The notes beneath the pieces were generated by a model. The model saw only the letters and a program-made list of their open reading frames with translations. It ran no database searches and had not been told where the DNA came from. Positions 42,700 to 51,896 of a stretch of 64,000 bases of DNA are shown here, in pieces. Both the position numbers and the translations under genes were made by a program. The stretch is taken from contig NZ_FTOQ01000002.1 in assembly GCF_900156805.1 (NCBI RefSeq), forward strand, positions 124,001-188,000, read 5' to 3'. Numbering within the stretch: the stretch's first letter is position 1; every line of letters starts with the position of its first letter. Source of the DNA: Roseivivax lentus (lineage in GTDB: Bacteria > Pseudomonadota > Alphaproteobacteria > Rhodobacterales > Rhodobacteraceae).

Positions 42700-45341
42700 T
42701 TTCGCATGTGCCCGAGCTGTCCCAGCGCATCTACGAGGCGTCGCGTCTGCGAGGCCTCGCCTACTTCAACGGGTTCGACAACGAATGGGTGAAAAAGACG
42801 CGTCACCAGATCCGCTATTACATCGACCCCGCCGTGGCGCTTTTGCTGTTTATCTGGCCCGGGCGGCTTCTGGACGAACGCGAGGCTGCGAACAAGACCT
42901 ACCTCGCCACCATTGCCGGCGTCGACAAGGCGCAGGCGCAGGTTGTGGATGCCATCCTGAGCGGCGAGTGCCTGTTTGGCCCGGATCTTCTGAAGCGTGG
43001 CACGTCCGACCAGGGGCAGCTCGACCACAGGTTGATGCTGCCGGCGCATTGGGAAGAGTTCACTACCCGGCTGATGTCTTTCATTAAGTTCGAGGTCGGC
43101 GACGATGTAAAGGCCGTGGCCGAGGACTTTGCGAGCTCGCTCGCCAAAGCCGAGCAAATGGGACAGGCGCCAACCAAAGATGGGGGTGACGACACGATCT
43201 CCACGAGCGAAGTGCGCCGTCGCAGCGCGGACCTGAGCGAGGCGCTGGCCGAGATCGAAGACACTCGTATCATGGAACTCGCCATGCTTCGCCGCATGCG
43301 GCGGCAGAAGCTTGTCCGGCCTGCGACAGCCTTGCCGCAAGAGGTGTTCCACATCGACGTGGACGAGGTCAACGAATGGCAACGTCGCTTGCGCGAAGCA
43401 GGAAAGACGCGCTCTGTCAGGCCGGACGCCATCGTCCTCGCGCAACTGGACCGGTTAAACGCGATAGAGCAGCGCAAACCGCGCGGTTCGCAACGTGTGC
43501 TCCATACGCTCGTGACTGGCGACGGCCACATGCATCAGGCCTATTTCGCGCGCCGTATGGAAGAGGCGGCCGCGTCAGGTCTTTATGAATACGATGCCGA
43601 CGAGACGCTTCTTCCGGATTGGGACGAGCACCTGTATTCGAGCTTCGTCCAAGATTACCATCTTCGGCACCCTGCGCAGTTCGTCCCGACCCTTAACCAG
43701 AGGGAGCTTGCCAACCAGATCGACTCCACGCGGCTGTTCGAGGACATCGTGGACGCGACGGAGACCTTTCTCGTCGGCGTCACCGACAGCGAGGCCCGCG
43801 CCCTGCATCTGTCGGTGCAGGCGGTGCTTGGCGAACGGGCGATCCGCGCGCAGATCGACGGCCATCTGCGGCATGCTCGCCCCGCCGATCTTCACGCTGC
43901 ATCGGAAACAGCGGGCGAACTGCTCGAACGCTGGGACGAACTCATGGGGCAGACGATCCTCGTCAATCAGGCCACACTCATGGCCCGCATCCTCGCTGCG
44001 CGCGAGACCTATGACGAGGCCCGCTCTTCGCCATCGTCGTTTCAGAAAATGCTCGAACAGATGCAGAGCGAGCTCGTGGGCGACGTGAAAGAAATGGGCG
44101 TCTATATCTCTGCGCGGCTTGCCGTGGGGCAGGTCCGCAAGCGGATCGCGGCGATGACCGAGGCGGAGAAACATGAGCGCAGGATCTCGGTCAACCTTCT
44201 GTGCGACTTCTCCGATCTGATCGGAGACAGACGCATCCGAGACGTCGCCCATGCGCATGAGGAGAACGACGCCGCCGTCTTCCGGGAGATCGACAAGCGG
44301 GTCGAGCTGATTCCACCTGAGGACGCTTGGCGTATCCTGCTGTTCAGCGCAGTTCTGGCCGCGCGCGTGTCGGACTGGGATCGACTGATCTGGATTGGCG
44401 GCAGCGCGGTGGAGGCGCTCGGACAGCGCGCGAAGCCGCCGCATGAATATGCGGAGGCCGTATACGTGGTGGCGCTTGGGCACCGGATGCGCCTGTCGCC
44501 GCTCGACTACGACGAGGCGGACCGGCTCCTCCGGTGGGCCATCGACCACCACGAAAAGCTGATAGAAGCTGGCGGGGGCGGCGACGATATCCACCGACAG
44601 CAGCTCCGGCTGGCACGCGCGCTGGCGGAGCGAGGCACGCTTCGTCTGCAGGAGCAGTTCCGCCGGTTCCGGGAGCGGACGCAGGGGGACACCTCGCTGC
44701 CACCCATTTCGGAGGCCGACATGGCCGAGGGGCATGAAGGATTCGACCGCGCCCTCGCGCTTCTGAAGGAAATTGGCGAACGTCCGCACGAGACGCGGCG
44801 CCAGCAGCGCGAGGCGCGCCTGGCCAACCATGTCTGGCGGCAGGCAGCGCTGAATCGCCCGATCTTCAGCCTGCTCGGCCATTTCGTCTATCGCGACCAG
44901 GCCGATTTTCCCGACAATTTCGACGACGCCCGCTTTGTCGCAGAAGTGCGCGATGCCGAAACGGCGTGGCGCCTTCTCAAGGAGAACGCGGAAGCCAATC
45001 GCAAGGTCGGCGTGGCCGAGGCGAACAGGCATGCCGGGGTCGACGAACCCGGCCTCGACGGGATCGGCATCGATCCGAAGGACCTGTCCGTCGTGATCCG
45101 GATCGATATCGAAGTGCTCGCCTTCGCGCGCGACCATCTGCTCCGTTCGGATGCCGATGCCGATGCCGACCGGGAGGCGGCCTTCGCGAGCGCGAGACGG
45201 ATCGAGACCCTCGTTAAGAGGCTCTCGGGCAGCGTGGCGACACCGAACGACCGGCGGCTTGCAGAAGAGATGTGCCGATGGGTCCTCAACGAGGTTGAGG
45301 CGATGCATGGCCAAGGTCGCGAGGCGCCGGCGGATGGCTGA
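42696..45341 (+). CDS. Large helical protein of unknown function, gene 3 of the five-gene operon
   Basis: 881 residues, cytoplasmic, highly charged and helix-rich, with no Walker A or nuclease motif visible. Regions: 1-110 with FIWPGRLLDEREAANKTYLATIAG; 170-260 coiled-coil-like (SADLSEALAEIEDTRIMELAMLRRMRRQK); 380-520 helical (SETAGELLERWDELMGQTILVNQATLMARILAARETYDEA); 540-720 TPR-like (AWRILLFSAVLAARVSDWDRLIWIGGSAVEAL, then HEYAEAVYVVALGHRMRLSPLDYDEADRLLRWAIDHH). It may be a scaffold or sensor for the two hydrolases encoded next. It overlaps gene 2 by 4 bases and gene 4 by 35 bases (or 8 with the later start). Confidence 0.8.
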   Translation: MISHVPELSQRIYEASRLRGLAYFNGFDNEWVKKTRHQIRYYIDPAVALLLFIWPGRLLDEREAANKTYLATIAGVDKAQAQVVDAILSGECLFGPDLLKRGTSDQGQLDHRLMLPAHWEEFTTRLMSFIKFEVGDDVKAVAEDFASSLAKAEQMGQAPTKDGGDDTISTSEVRRRSADLSEALAEIEDTRIMELAMLRRMRRQKLVRPATALPQEVFHIDVDEVNEWQRRLREAGKTRSVRPDAIVLAQLDRLNAIEQRKPRGSQRVLHTLVTGDGHMHQAYFARRMEEAAASGLYEYDADETLLPDWDEHLYSSFVQDYHLRHPAQFVPTLNQRELANQIDSTRLFEDIVDATETFLVGVTDSEARALHLSVQAVLGERAIRAQIDGHLRHARPADLHAASETAGELLERWDELMGQTILVNQATLMARILAARETYDEARSSPSSFQKMLEQMQSELVGDVKEMGVYISARLAVGQVRKRIAAMTEAEKHERRISVNLLCDFSDLIGDRRIRDVAHAHEENDAAVFREIDKRVELIPPEDAWRILLFSAVLAARVSDWDRLIWIGGSAVEALGQRAKPPHEYAEAVYVVALGHRMRLSPLDYDEADRLLRWAIDHHEKLIEAGGGGDDIHRQQLRLARALAERGTLRLQEQFRRFRERTQGDTSLPPISEADMAEGHEGFDRALALLKEIGERPHETRRQQREARLANHVWRQAALNRPIFSLLGHFVYRDQADFPDNFDDARFVAEVRDAETAWRLLKENAEANRKVGVAEANRHAGVDEPGLDGIGIDPKDLSVVIRIDIEVLAFARDHLLRSDADADADREAAFASARRIETLVKRLSGSVATPNDRRLAEEMCRWVLNEVEAMHGQGREAPADG

Positions 45342-46959
45342 GGCTGACGAGAGCGAAGGCGAATTCGACCCGACCTATCTTCACACCACGATCATCTCCC
45401 GGCCGTTGCTGGAGCTCATGGAAAAGGGCGCCGATGAAGACCGCCACGATGTCGTCATCGATCTCAACTTCAAGTACCAGCACGGCCTGGCCGCCGCGCA
45501 GGAGCGCACCCTCGAACTGATGCGCGAGCGACTGGAGGTCACGGAGGAACAGATCGACCGCCGGAAGACGAAGCTTTCACCGCAATACGTCATGGGTGCC
45601 TTGACCGCGGCGCAGATCAGGGGCCTGGCGGACCTCGTCTATAGCGGCATGTACGACGACTGGCCGAGCGAGTTCGTGAACCGCACGGTCTTCATGATCT
45701 GGCCGGATTTCGGGCTCGACGCGCATATCGTGAAGTCGGCGGCCACAGTGAAGGCGGATGCTGCGCAGCGGTCCTTCAGCGCTGACGGTTCGGATATCGT
45801 CTGGGCAGTCGTGGATTCCGGCGTGGATGGCGGACACGCACACTTCCGGCGTCATGGAACCCTCGACCTGAGCAGCCTTGAAACGCCGCTCAAGCACCTC
45901 GACTTCACGAACGACTTCAATGGTGCGGGATCGACCAGCGTCGACCCTCTGGCGCCATCGCCGGAAGAGCAGAAAGCGGCACTCACAGATGAACTCGGCC
46001 ACGGAACGCATGTCGCCGGGATCATCGCGGGGGCCTATCAGCAGGACCCGGCGGAAATTGCCGAGATGACCTTGCGGGATGTGCCGGACGCCGGGGTGGA
46101 GTTAGGCGACGGTCCGCCCGGGGGCCGATTTCCAGAGCCGGCCGAAATCTCGCGGCTGCGCCAGACGCCGGCGGGTACAAAGGATTTTTATAATTACACG
46201 GTCGAGACTGTCAGGGGAATCGCGCCGCGCGCCAAGATCGTGAGCTACAAGGTCTTGGACGCGCAGGGGGCCGGCAAGATGTCGAACATTCTTGCCGCGC
46301 TGGCCCACATACAGTCGGTGAACGAACACGGACGATGGATGCGGATCCACGGTGTCAATCTCAGCGTCGGCTATGGCTTCAATCCGGAATGGTTCGCCTG
46401 CGGGCAGAGCCCTCTCTGTGTCGAGGTGAATAGGTTGGTGCGGTCGGGCGTGGTCGTCGTGGTGTCCGCGGGCAATTCGGGCTACGGCTCGAAAATTACG
46501 AAGATGACGGGCACTATCAGGGCCGGGATGCTGATGACGATCAACGATCCCGGCAACGCGGATCTCGCGATCACGGTCGGTTCGACGCATCGCGAGATGC
46601 CGCATGTGTTCGGAGCATCCTATTTCTCTTCGAAGGGGCCGACGGGAGACGGGCGCCGAAAGCCCGACCTATTGGCCCCCGGCGAGCGGATCGTGTCCTG
46701 CGCTGCGGGCACCTACGCGGCGGAGCGGACTCACGGCGGCGACCCTTCGCGCCTCTACCTGGACAGGTCGGGAACCTCGATGGCCGCACCGCACGTCTCC
46801 GGCGCCATCGCGGCCTTCCTCTCGATCCGGCGGGAGTTCATCGGGCAGCCGGAACGGGTCAAGCGAATCTTCCTCGACACCGCCACAGATCTTGGACGCG
46901 ACCCTTACATGCAGGGCGCGGGGATGCTCGACCTGATGCGCGCGATCCAGTCCGTCTGA
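45307..46959 (+). CDS. Cytoplasmic subtilisin-like (S8) serine protease, gene 4 of the five-gene operon
   Basis: 550 residues. The triad is complete: Asp170 in WAVVDSGVDGGHAH, His232 in ELGHGTHVAGIIAG, and Ser491 in RSGTSMAAPHVSGAIAAF. The oxyanion Asn is in VVVVSAGNSGYGS. There is no signal peptide. Instead, about 150 N-terminal residues (STRPLL-like start, KYQHGLAAAQERTLELMRERLEVTEEQIDRRK) form a helical prodomain or interaction domain. The ATG at 45307 has GAGG six bases upstream; an ATG at 45334 is possible. Cytoplasmic S8 proteases are often regulated effectors, for example IetS of the IetAS system, but no AAA ATPase partner is present here. It is probably controlled by genes 1-3. Confidence 0.92.
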   Translation: MAKVARRRRMAEADESEGEFDPTYLHTTIISRPLLELMEKGADEDRHDVVIDLNFKYQHGLAAAQERTLELMRERLEVTEEQIDRRKTKLSPQYVMGALTAAQIRGLADLVYSGMYDDWPSEFVNRTVFMIWPDFGLDAHIVKSAATVKADAAQRSFSADGSDIVWAVVDSGVDGGHAHFRRHGTLDLSSLETPLKHLDFTNDFNGAGSTSVDPLAPSPEEQKAALTDELGHGTHVAGIIAGAYQQDPAEIAEMTLRDVPDAGVELGDGPPGGRFPEPAEISRLRQTPAGTKDFYNYTVETVRGIAPRAKIVSYKVLDAQGAGKMSNILAALAHIQSVNEHGRWMRIHGVNLSVGYGFNPEWFACGQSPLCVEVNRLVRSGVVVVVSAGNSGYGSKITKMTGTIRAGMLMTINDPGNADLAITVGSTHREMPHVFGASYFSSKGPTGDGRRKPDLLAPGERIVSCAAGTYAAERTHGGDPSRLYLDRSGTSMAAPHVSGAIAAFLSIRREFIGQPERVKRIFLDTATDLGRDPYMQGAGMLDLMRAIQSV

Positions 46960-46984
46960 AGGCTACGAAGGGGAGGCAGAACCC

Positions 46985-48271
46985 ATGTCGGACATACCCA
47001 ATTTTCCGTCGATCCTCCTGCGCTACGGGCGCAACGGCCGGGCGCTTGACCCGCGCCACGCCGAGGCCGTGCGCGCCTTCGCGGCGTCAGAGGCACTCGA
47101 TGATCTGCTTGTCTTGTCACATGGCTGGAACAACACCGACCGCGAGGCCATGGCGCTTTACGCCGGTCTTGCCGCGCATCTGGTGTTGCAGATCCCGAGT
47201 GTCGGCGGCCTTTCCGGACGCAGGATCGGGCTTCTGGGCGTCATCTGGCCGTCGAAAGCGTTCGCGAAACTTGAACGCAACCCCGCCGCATCAAACGGGG
47301 CCGCAAGTGCCGGTGTTCCTGGCGCGGATGACGACGACCTCCAGGCGCTTCTAGAGGAACTCGCCGACGAGGCGTCGCCGGAGGCGCGCGACTGGCTTCA
47401 AATTGCAGCCATCGCAGCGCGTTCAGACGAGGCCGCCTTTCCAAAGTTCATGCAGGCGCTTCCCGCCGCCTTGCCAGTCGACGACGTCGCCGAGGGAGCC
47501 GACCGGGCGCTCTTTGATCCGCCAGACCCGGAAGCGGCCATTCGGATGAGCGACACCAGCGCCGACACGGCAGAGGCGGACGATTGGGAGCTGGGCGGGG
47601 GCGGGGCCGCCGGGGCCTCGGGGCGTGGACTCGCCGGCGCGGTTGGCAATGTCGTGAATCTCGCCACGTTCTACATGATGAAGCGACGCGCCGGGCTGGT
47701 CGGAAACCATGGGCTTGCCAAGACGCTGGTCGGGCTGCGGCAGGCGCATCCGGGCCTGAGGCTGCACATGGCCGGGCACAGCTTCGGCGCGCGCCTCGTC
47801 ACCTACGCGACCCTTGCGCTGAACGGCCATCCAGCCTCCGCGCCCCATAGCCTGTCGCTGCTACAGGCGGCCTTCTCGCATAACAGCTTCTCAGGAAGCT
47901 TTCCCGCGCCGCGGGGCGGTTTCTTCCGGGATGTCGTTGCGAAGCCCTGCGTTGAGGGGCCGATCCTCGTCACCCATACCCACAACGATTGGCCGGTGAC
48001 CGTGGCCTACGCGCTGGCCTCCCGGCTCGCCGGTCAAAACTTTTCGGCCCTTCCGAGCTCCGAACCGAGCCAGTGGGGCGGTCTCGGCTCGAACGGCGCA
48101 CAGAAGACCGAAGAGGCCGTCGCGAGCGAGTTGCTTCCGCCGGGCGGCCGTTACACGTTGGGCCCGGGACGGGTCTTCAACCTGCGCGCAGACCGCTTCA
48201 TCAAGGGTCACTCGGACATTCTGAACGATGCCGTCGGGTATGCCATCGCGCATGCCATGGCCGCGAGCTAG
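46985..48271 (+). CDS. Cytoplasmic alpha/beta serine hydrolase, gene 5 of the five-gene operon
   Basis: 428 residues, no signal peptide. Alpha/beta hydrolase marks: DDLLVLSHGWNNTDREA (His-Gly oxyanion region, residues about 40-55), and the nucleophile elbow HMAGHSFGARLVTYA with Ser266. ILVTHTHNDWPVTVAYALASRLAG could hold the acid, and RFIKGHSDILND near the C-terminus is a likely catalytic His. An acidic, Asp/Ala-rich insert covers about 110-220. It starts 25 bases after the protease gene. Lipase, esterase or peptidase activity cannot be told apart. A membrane-lipid or signalling-ester target would suit a toxin-like effector. Confidence 0.88.
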   Translation: MSDIPNFPSILLRYGRNGRALDPRHAEAVRAFAASEALDDLLVLSHGWNNTDREAMALYAGLAAHLVLQIPSVGGLSGRRIGLLGVIWPSKAFAKLERNPAASNGAASAGVPGADDDDLQALLEELADEASPEARDWLQIAAIAARSDEAAFPKFMQALPAALPVDDVAEGADRALFDPPDPEAAIRMSDTSADTAEADDWELGGGGAAGASGRGLAGAVGNVVNLATFYMMKRRAGLVGNHGLAKTLVGLRQAHPGLRLHMAGHSFGARLVTYATLALNGHPASAPHSLSLLQAAFSHNSFSGSFPAPRGGFFRDVVAKPCVEGPILVTHTHNDWPVTVAYALASRLAGQNFSALPSSEPSQWGGLGSNGAQKTEEAVASELLPPGGRYTLGPGRVFNLRADRFIKGHSDILNDAVGYAIAHAMAAS

Positions 48272-48659
48272 CGGGTGCGTTTGCCCATGATGTACCGCTG
48301 TACCGCCTCGCTGACCGGCGGGGTCGGCGCAACGTTATCGCCTTCCGTGTAAAGCATGATCAAGTGCGAGCAACCGCGTTAGGGCAATGGCGCCTGCGGA
48401 AGCGATAGATTTGGTGCGGGGCGTCGCCGACCTCGGCCAAGACCACTCCGTCGCGGTTGCGATCGTGACTATAGCTTGGTTTGGAATCGACGAAAGCGAA
48501 TGGGTTCAGTGCTTTTCCAAGTTGGACAGGCGCTTGAAATCTTCAAGCTTGTTCATGACGGTCAAACGGCGGCGTGTTTTGTCTGGAATGCCAATGAGCA
48601 CTTCGTTGCGATGCTTGGCATGTCGAAGCGGTGGAGCGGATGGCGGTCATAGCCGGTCT
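48272..48659. other. Non-coding stretch after the five-gene operon
   Basis: About 390 bases with no gene that I can support. Frames are interrupted and some translated fragments look like decayed coding sequence. It leads directly into the IS3 remnant. No clear terminator was seen. Confidence 0.4.
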
Positions 48660-49115
48660 CCTCAGCAGTGTGGTTCAACAAGACCACTGTCGAGACCTGA
48701 GACCCGGTTATGGCCACCCGCTGCGCGATGTGAGAGCCGCGCGGGTGACGATAAGCCATCGGCAACGCATTTTCCTGACGTGCTACGGCACTGAAATGAC
48801 CAGCAACACGATGCTGAAATGGCAGGAAGATCGCAAAGTCGGTTGGCATGACATCGCACCGGGCAAGCCCATGCAGAACGGTCTGGTCGCAACCTTCAAC
48901 AGGCGCATTCGCGAGGCTTGCCTGAATGAACACCTGGTCCCGTCTCTGCGCCATGCCTGCCGCATGATTGCGGCATGGCGCGTCGACGACAATCGCCACC
49001 GCCCGCATTCGAGCCTCGGCGGGCTCACATCGGGGGAATATCACCAATGGTCAGAAGAGGACCAAACCCCGAACAGAGCGAACCGATGAACGCGGACTCA
49101 ACGGGGAACAGGTCA
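48660..49115 (+). mobile_element. IS3-family remnant, right end with degenerate orfB C-terminus
   Basis: The translated end matches the integrase-core C-terminus of IS3 orfB: DIAPGKPMQNGLVATFNRRI, REACLNEHLVPSL, then RPHSSLGGLTSGEY. The usual SDNGTE is TCYGTE here and VESFNG is VATFNR, so catalytic Asp and Glu are lost and the gene is dead. The element stops at GGGGAACAGGTCA (49103-49115), the right inverted repeat. Its complement, TGACCTGTTCCCC, matches the left end of the remnant at 57391. The 5' part and orfA are missing. Confidence 0.8.
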
Positions 49116-49390
49116 GCGGCAATGCTCGTCCACTTCTAGAACAACGCGTGTGCACGAGATGTCACCAGCGCGTCTATTCTGGCCTCCGCCATGCTGCGTC
49201 CCGGCGGTTGTTTGAGCGCAGCAAGAAGCAAGGTTCGACGGGCCGTGTTTCGAAATGTGAAATGACCTCCGATCCTCTAATGGGCTCGGAGCCGTCATTC
49301 GATGCAGCATGTGCCAATGTCGGCTCCGCGGACCTGGCAGCATTCGCCGTTGCCGGGACCCATGTCGGTTTTCTTGTTCCTTGCCTTCGA

Positions 49391-50305
49391 TCACCTGACA
49401 CCGAAGCTGTGCTCGGCCGCCCAAGCCTGATCCATCATGAAATCGACAAACAGATGCGCAAGCCCATCTTTGGGGCTGTTCGCTGGATAGATCGCGTAGA
49501 CGTCGATCGGTCGTAGTTTTGCCCGCGGCACCAGATGGACCAGACGTCCGGCGCGAATGTCATCGGCAACGAGCGGGTAGGTTTCGATCATGAAGCCCAG
49601 CCCCTCATCAACGAACTTCCGGGCCATCGCAAAATTGTTGCAGGTCGCTACGATCCTCGGTGTCCCTTTGGGCGCTGTCCCATCGACCAAAGTCGCGAAA
49701 TCGATCCATGATATCGGTGGGCTTTGGATCCAGTCCCAATCGGCAAGATCGTCAATCGACTGCGGTTCTGGCCGGCCCTGCACGTAGGACGGCGCGGCGA
49801 AGATACAGAACTGAACATTGCCCAGCTTGCATGCCTTGTAGCTGCTGTCGTCCAGGTCCTTGGTGCGACCGCGAATGGCAACATCGATGGTCGAGCCCTC
49901 GACAGGAACGGACAGATCATCAAGTTGGATTTTCAGATGCACGTCGGGGTATGTCTGCGCAAAGCGTGTGAAGGCTTCGACATACGGGCTTTGCGCAAAC
50001 GGCGTCGCAGCCGCAATCGTCAGTGTTCCAGTGGGTTGCTCCGCACGCCGCCGTACAGCGGACAGACCATCGAGGGCGGCAGCGGTCATCCGTTGGCTGG
50101 CCGCCAGCAGCTCAAGACCCGCGTCGGTCAGCGACATGCGACGGGTGGATCGGTACAGCAGCGGTGTCCCCAGCTGTTCCTCGAGTTTTGAAATGTGATG
50201 GCTGATCACCGAGGGCGATAGGTTCAGCACCTTCGCAGCCTGCCGAAACGATCCAAGCTCAGCCACCGCTTGGAAGATCGCCATGGTCCTGAGCTGATCA
50301 ATCAT
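49391..50305 (-). CDS. LysR-family transcriptional regulator
   Basis: 304 residues. Winged helix at residues 1-60: AIFQAVAELGSFRQAAKVLNLSPSVISHHISKLEEQLGTPLLYRSTRRMSLT. The C-terminal effector domain (about 90-300) begins GTLTIAAATPFAQSPYVEAF. It is divergent from the small gene at 50427, with 121 bases between starts, the classic LysR arrangement, so that gene is a probable target. The inducer is unknown. The 275 bases between the IS remnant and this gene's stop show nothing recognisable. Confidence 0.92.
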   Translation of the reverse strand: MIDQLRTMAIFQAVAELGSFRQAAKVLNLSPSVISHHISKLEEQLGTPLLYRSTRRMSLTDAGLELLAASQRMTAAALDGLSAVRRRAEQPTGTLTIAAATPFAQSPYVEAFTRFAQTYPDVHLKIQLDDLSVPVEGSTIDVAIRGRTKDLDDSSYKACKLGNVQFCIFAAPSYVQGRPEPQSIDDLADWDWIQSPPISWIDFATLVDGTAPKGTPRIVATCNNFAMARKFVDEGLGFMIETYPLVADDIRAGRLVHLVPRAKLRPIDVYAIYPANSPKDGLAHLFVDFMMDQAWAAEHSFGVR

Positions 50306-50426
50306 TGTTCGACCCGATGAAACTATAAAACCGATAATGCATGTATACCCGCACTAATCCGATCGTGTCATCCTTCAGCAAGCCGACCTGAGGGCCGGCC
50401 CAACCCAAGGTTTGAAGGGACACATC

Positions 50427-50699
50427 ATGACCATGCTCGTATCTGTTTGCCGCGTTTCTCACATCCCCGTCGGGGCCGAGCTGGACGACTTCCATAAAGC
50501 CCACCGAGAGGTCTTCGGCGATGCCGTGGGCGAAATGACGTTTCTGCGCGACCCGCAGGACGCCAACCAGGCCGCTGTTGTCGGTCAGGTCCACGATCTC
50601 GACAAGATGCGCGAGATCAGCCGCACGCCGGCCGGCGATGCCATGATGCGAAAGTTCGGGTTTGTCGAGCAACTCAACTACTTCCTCGAAGAGGCGTAA
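50427..50699 (+). CDS. Small conserved protein of unknown function, divergent from LysR
   Basis: 90 residues from the ATG giving MTMLVSVCRVSHIPVGAELDDFHKAH, with GAAGGGA upstream. The alternation of strands and helices (HIPVGAELDDFHKAHREVF, QAAVVGQVHDLDKMREISRTPAGDAMMRKFGF) suggests a ferredoxin-like, dimeric alpha/beta-barrel fold such as ABM/DUF monooxygenase-like proteins. This is a fold guess only. It is likely regulated by the adjacent LysR protein. Confidence 0.65.
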   Translation: MTMLVSVCRVSHIPVGAELDDFHKAHREVFGDAVGEMTFLRDPQDANQAAVVGQVHDLDKMREISRTPAGDAMMRKFGFVEQLNYFLEEA

Positions 50700-51261
50700 A
50701 CCCATGTGGTTCTGGCGCTCGCATTCATTGACCGACAATGAGAAAGCGGTGGTCCAATGCGGGGTTTCGGAACCCGAGATGTCACCTCAGAGTCGGTTCG
50801 ATCTACGACTTGCGCAATGGACCTACGCGCGACAGCACCCCGGTGGATTTCTGCCCGGCCTCTCTTGATGGCCTTTGGGTGCAATCAATTTGCACGATCT
50901 GCAACGTCTTGCCGGTCGTGCATCTTTTGACTCCCCGGTGGACACGAACTTAGACGGTCGTCGAAATAAACGGTCGCATGCGCGGACGACCAAACTCCGG
51001 GCAGCATCGTGTACTTTCGGGCTCGACGCTAACCTTTGCTGCACCGATCACCGACGGCAAGGTAGGGCCGCGAGTGACCGAGTGATCCACGTCGGGCTGC
51101 CCTCGCTCAGCCCATGTATCAAGTCAGAATTTCGTTTCGGCGTCCGTCGTGCCCTCGGGAATGATCCCGCAACGCCCTCCCCAGCCCAGGGCAGGCCGGG
51201 CCGTGACAACGACCTCAAGATCAGCGAGTTTTATAGGCAAACCTCTGGGCAGGTGACCAAC
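50700..51261. other. 560-base stretch with no supported gene
   Basis: Short frames only, on both strands, with no family similarity and no RNA gene that I recognise. It may be decayed accessory DNA within the island. Confidence 0.4.
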
Positions 51262-51702
51262 ATGAGCGACACGATCACGCTTCGGCGCCTAAGTCCCGAC
51301 GATCTGGAAACGCTTCTCGCGGTTCGGCATGGACTATTCGATAACGCTGTGCTGCCCGAACAGGCCAAGGCGTTTCTGGCCGATCCCCTGCACGAGATCA
51401 TGCTGGCCTTTGATGGGGCGGAGGCTGTCGGCATGGCAACCGGTAAGATCATGCTGCATCCGGACAAGCAGCCTGCATTCTTTATCGCCGAAGTCGGTGT
51501 GCGAGACGAATACCAGCGGCAAGGCATCGCCAAGCGGCTTTTTGACGCGCTGATGCAGCATGCGCGCGACCGGGGCTGCAAGGGCATATGGCTGGCGACG
51601 GAGGCCGACAATCTACCTGCCCGGGCGCTCTACCGGTCGCTGGACGCGCGCGAGACCGGCGGAATCGTCGTCTATGACTGGGACGGCGCGATGGACGGGT
51701 AA
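51262..51702 (+). CDS. GNAT-family N-acetyltransferase
   Basis: 146 residues. It begins with ITLRRLSPDDLETLLAVRHGLFDNA. The acetyl-CoA-binding motif A is AEVGVRDEYQRQGIAKRLFDALMQHARDRGCKGIWLATEADNLPARALYRSLDAR, with the RQGIAK pyrophosphate loop. The layout resembles small-molecule acetyltransferases including the AAC(3)-I group, but the acceptor cannot be assigned. It has a weak ribosome site and no obvious operon partner. Confidence 0.85.
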   Translation: MSDTITLRRLSPDDLETLLAVRHGLFDNAVLPEQAKAFLADPLHEIMLAFDGAEAVGMATGKIMLHPDKQPAFFIAEVGVRDEYQRQGIAKRLFDALMQHARDRGCKGIWLATEADNLPARALYRSLDARETGGIVVYDWDGAMDG

Positions 51703-51896
51703 GATGGTTTGGGTCCATTCCGCAACACGGCCCAATCAGTTGAAACGATCTCGTTTCGGCGCAGCGACAGTCGGCAATTCGGAATGCGCCCGAAGAATCC
51801 GACAGGCGGGTTGAGAATCCGCAATAGACCGAAAACCCCCATGCACACTCGAGTGTTCGGATCCGAATTTAATCCGAGGGCGCAATGATGACGCGC

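Noticed and set aside
45307-46959. Calling the protease an IetS homologue
   Set aside because: IetS is paired with an AAA ATPase (IetA). None of the five proteins has a Walker A motif, and the length and neighbours differ.
50738-50953. A 71-residue open frame after the small LysR-linked gene
   Set aside because: No ribosome site, no similarity and atypical composition; likely chance.
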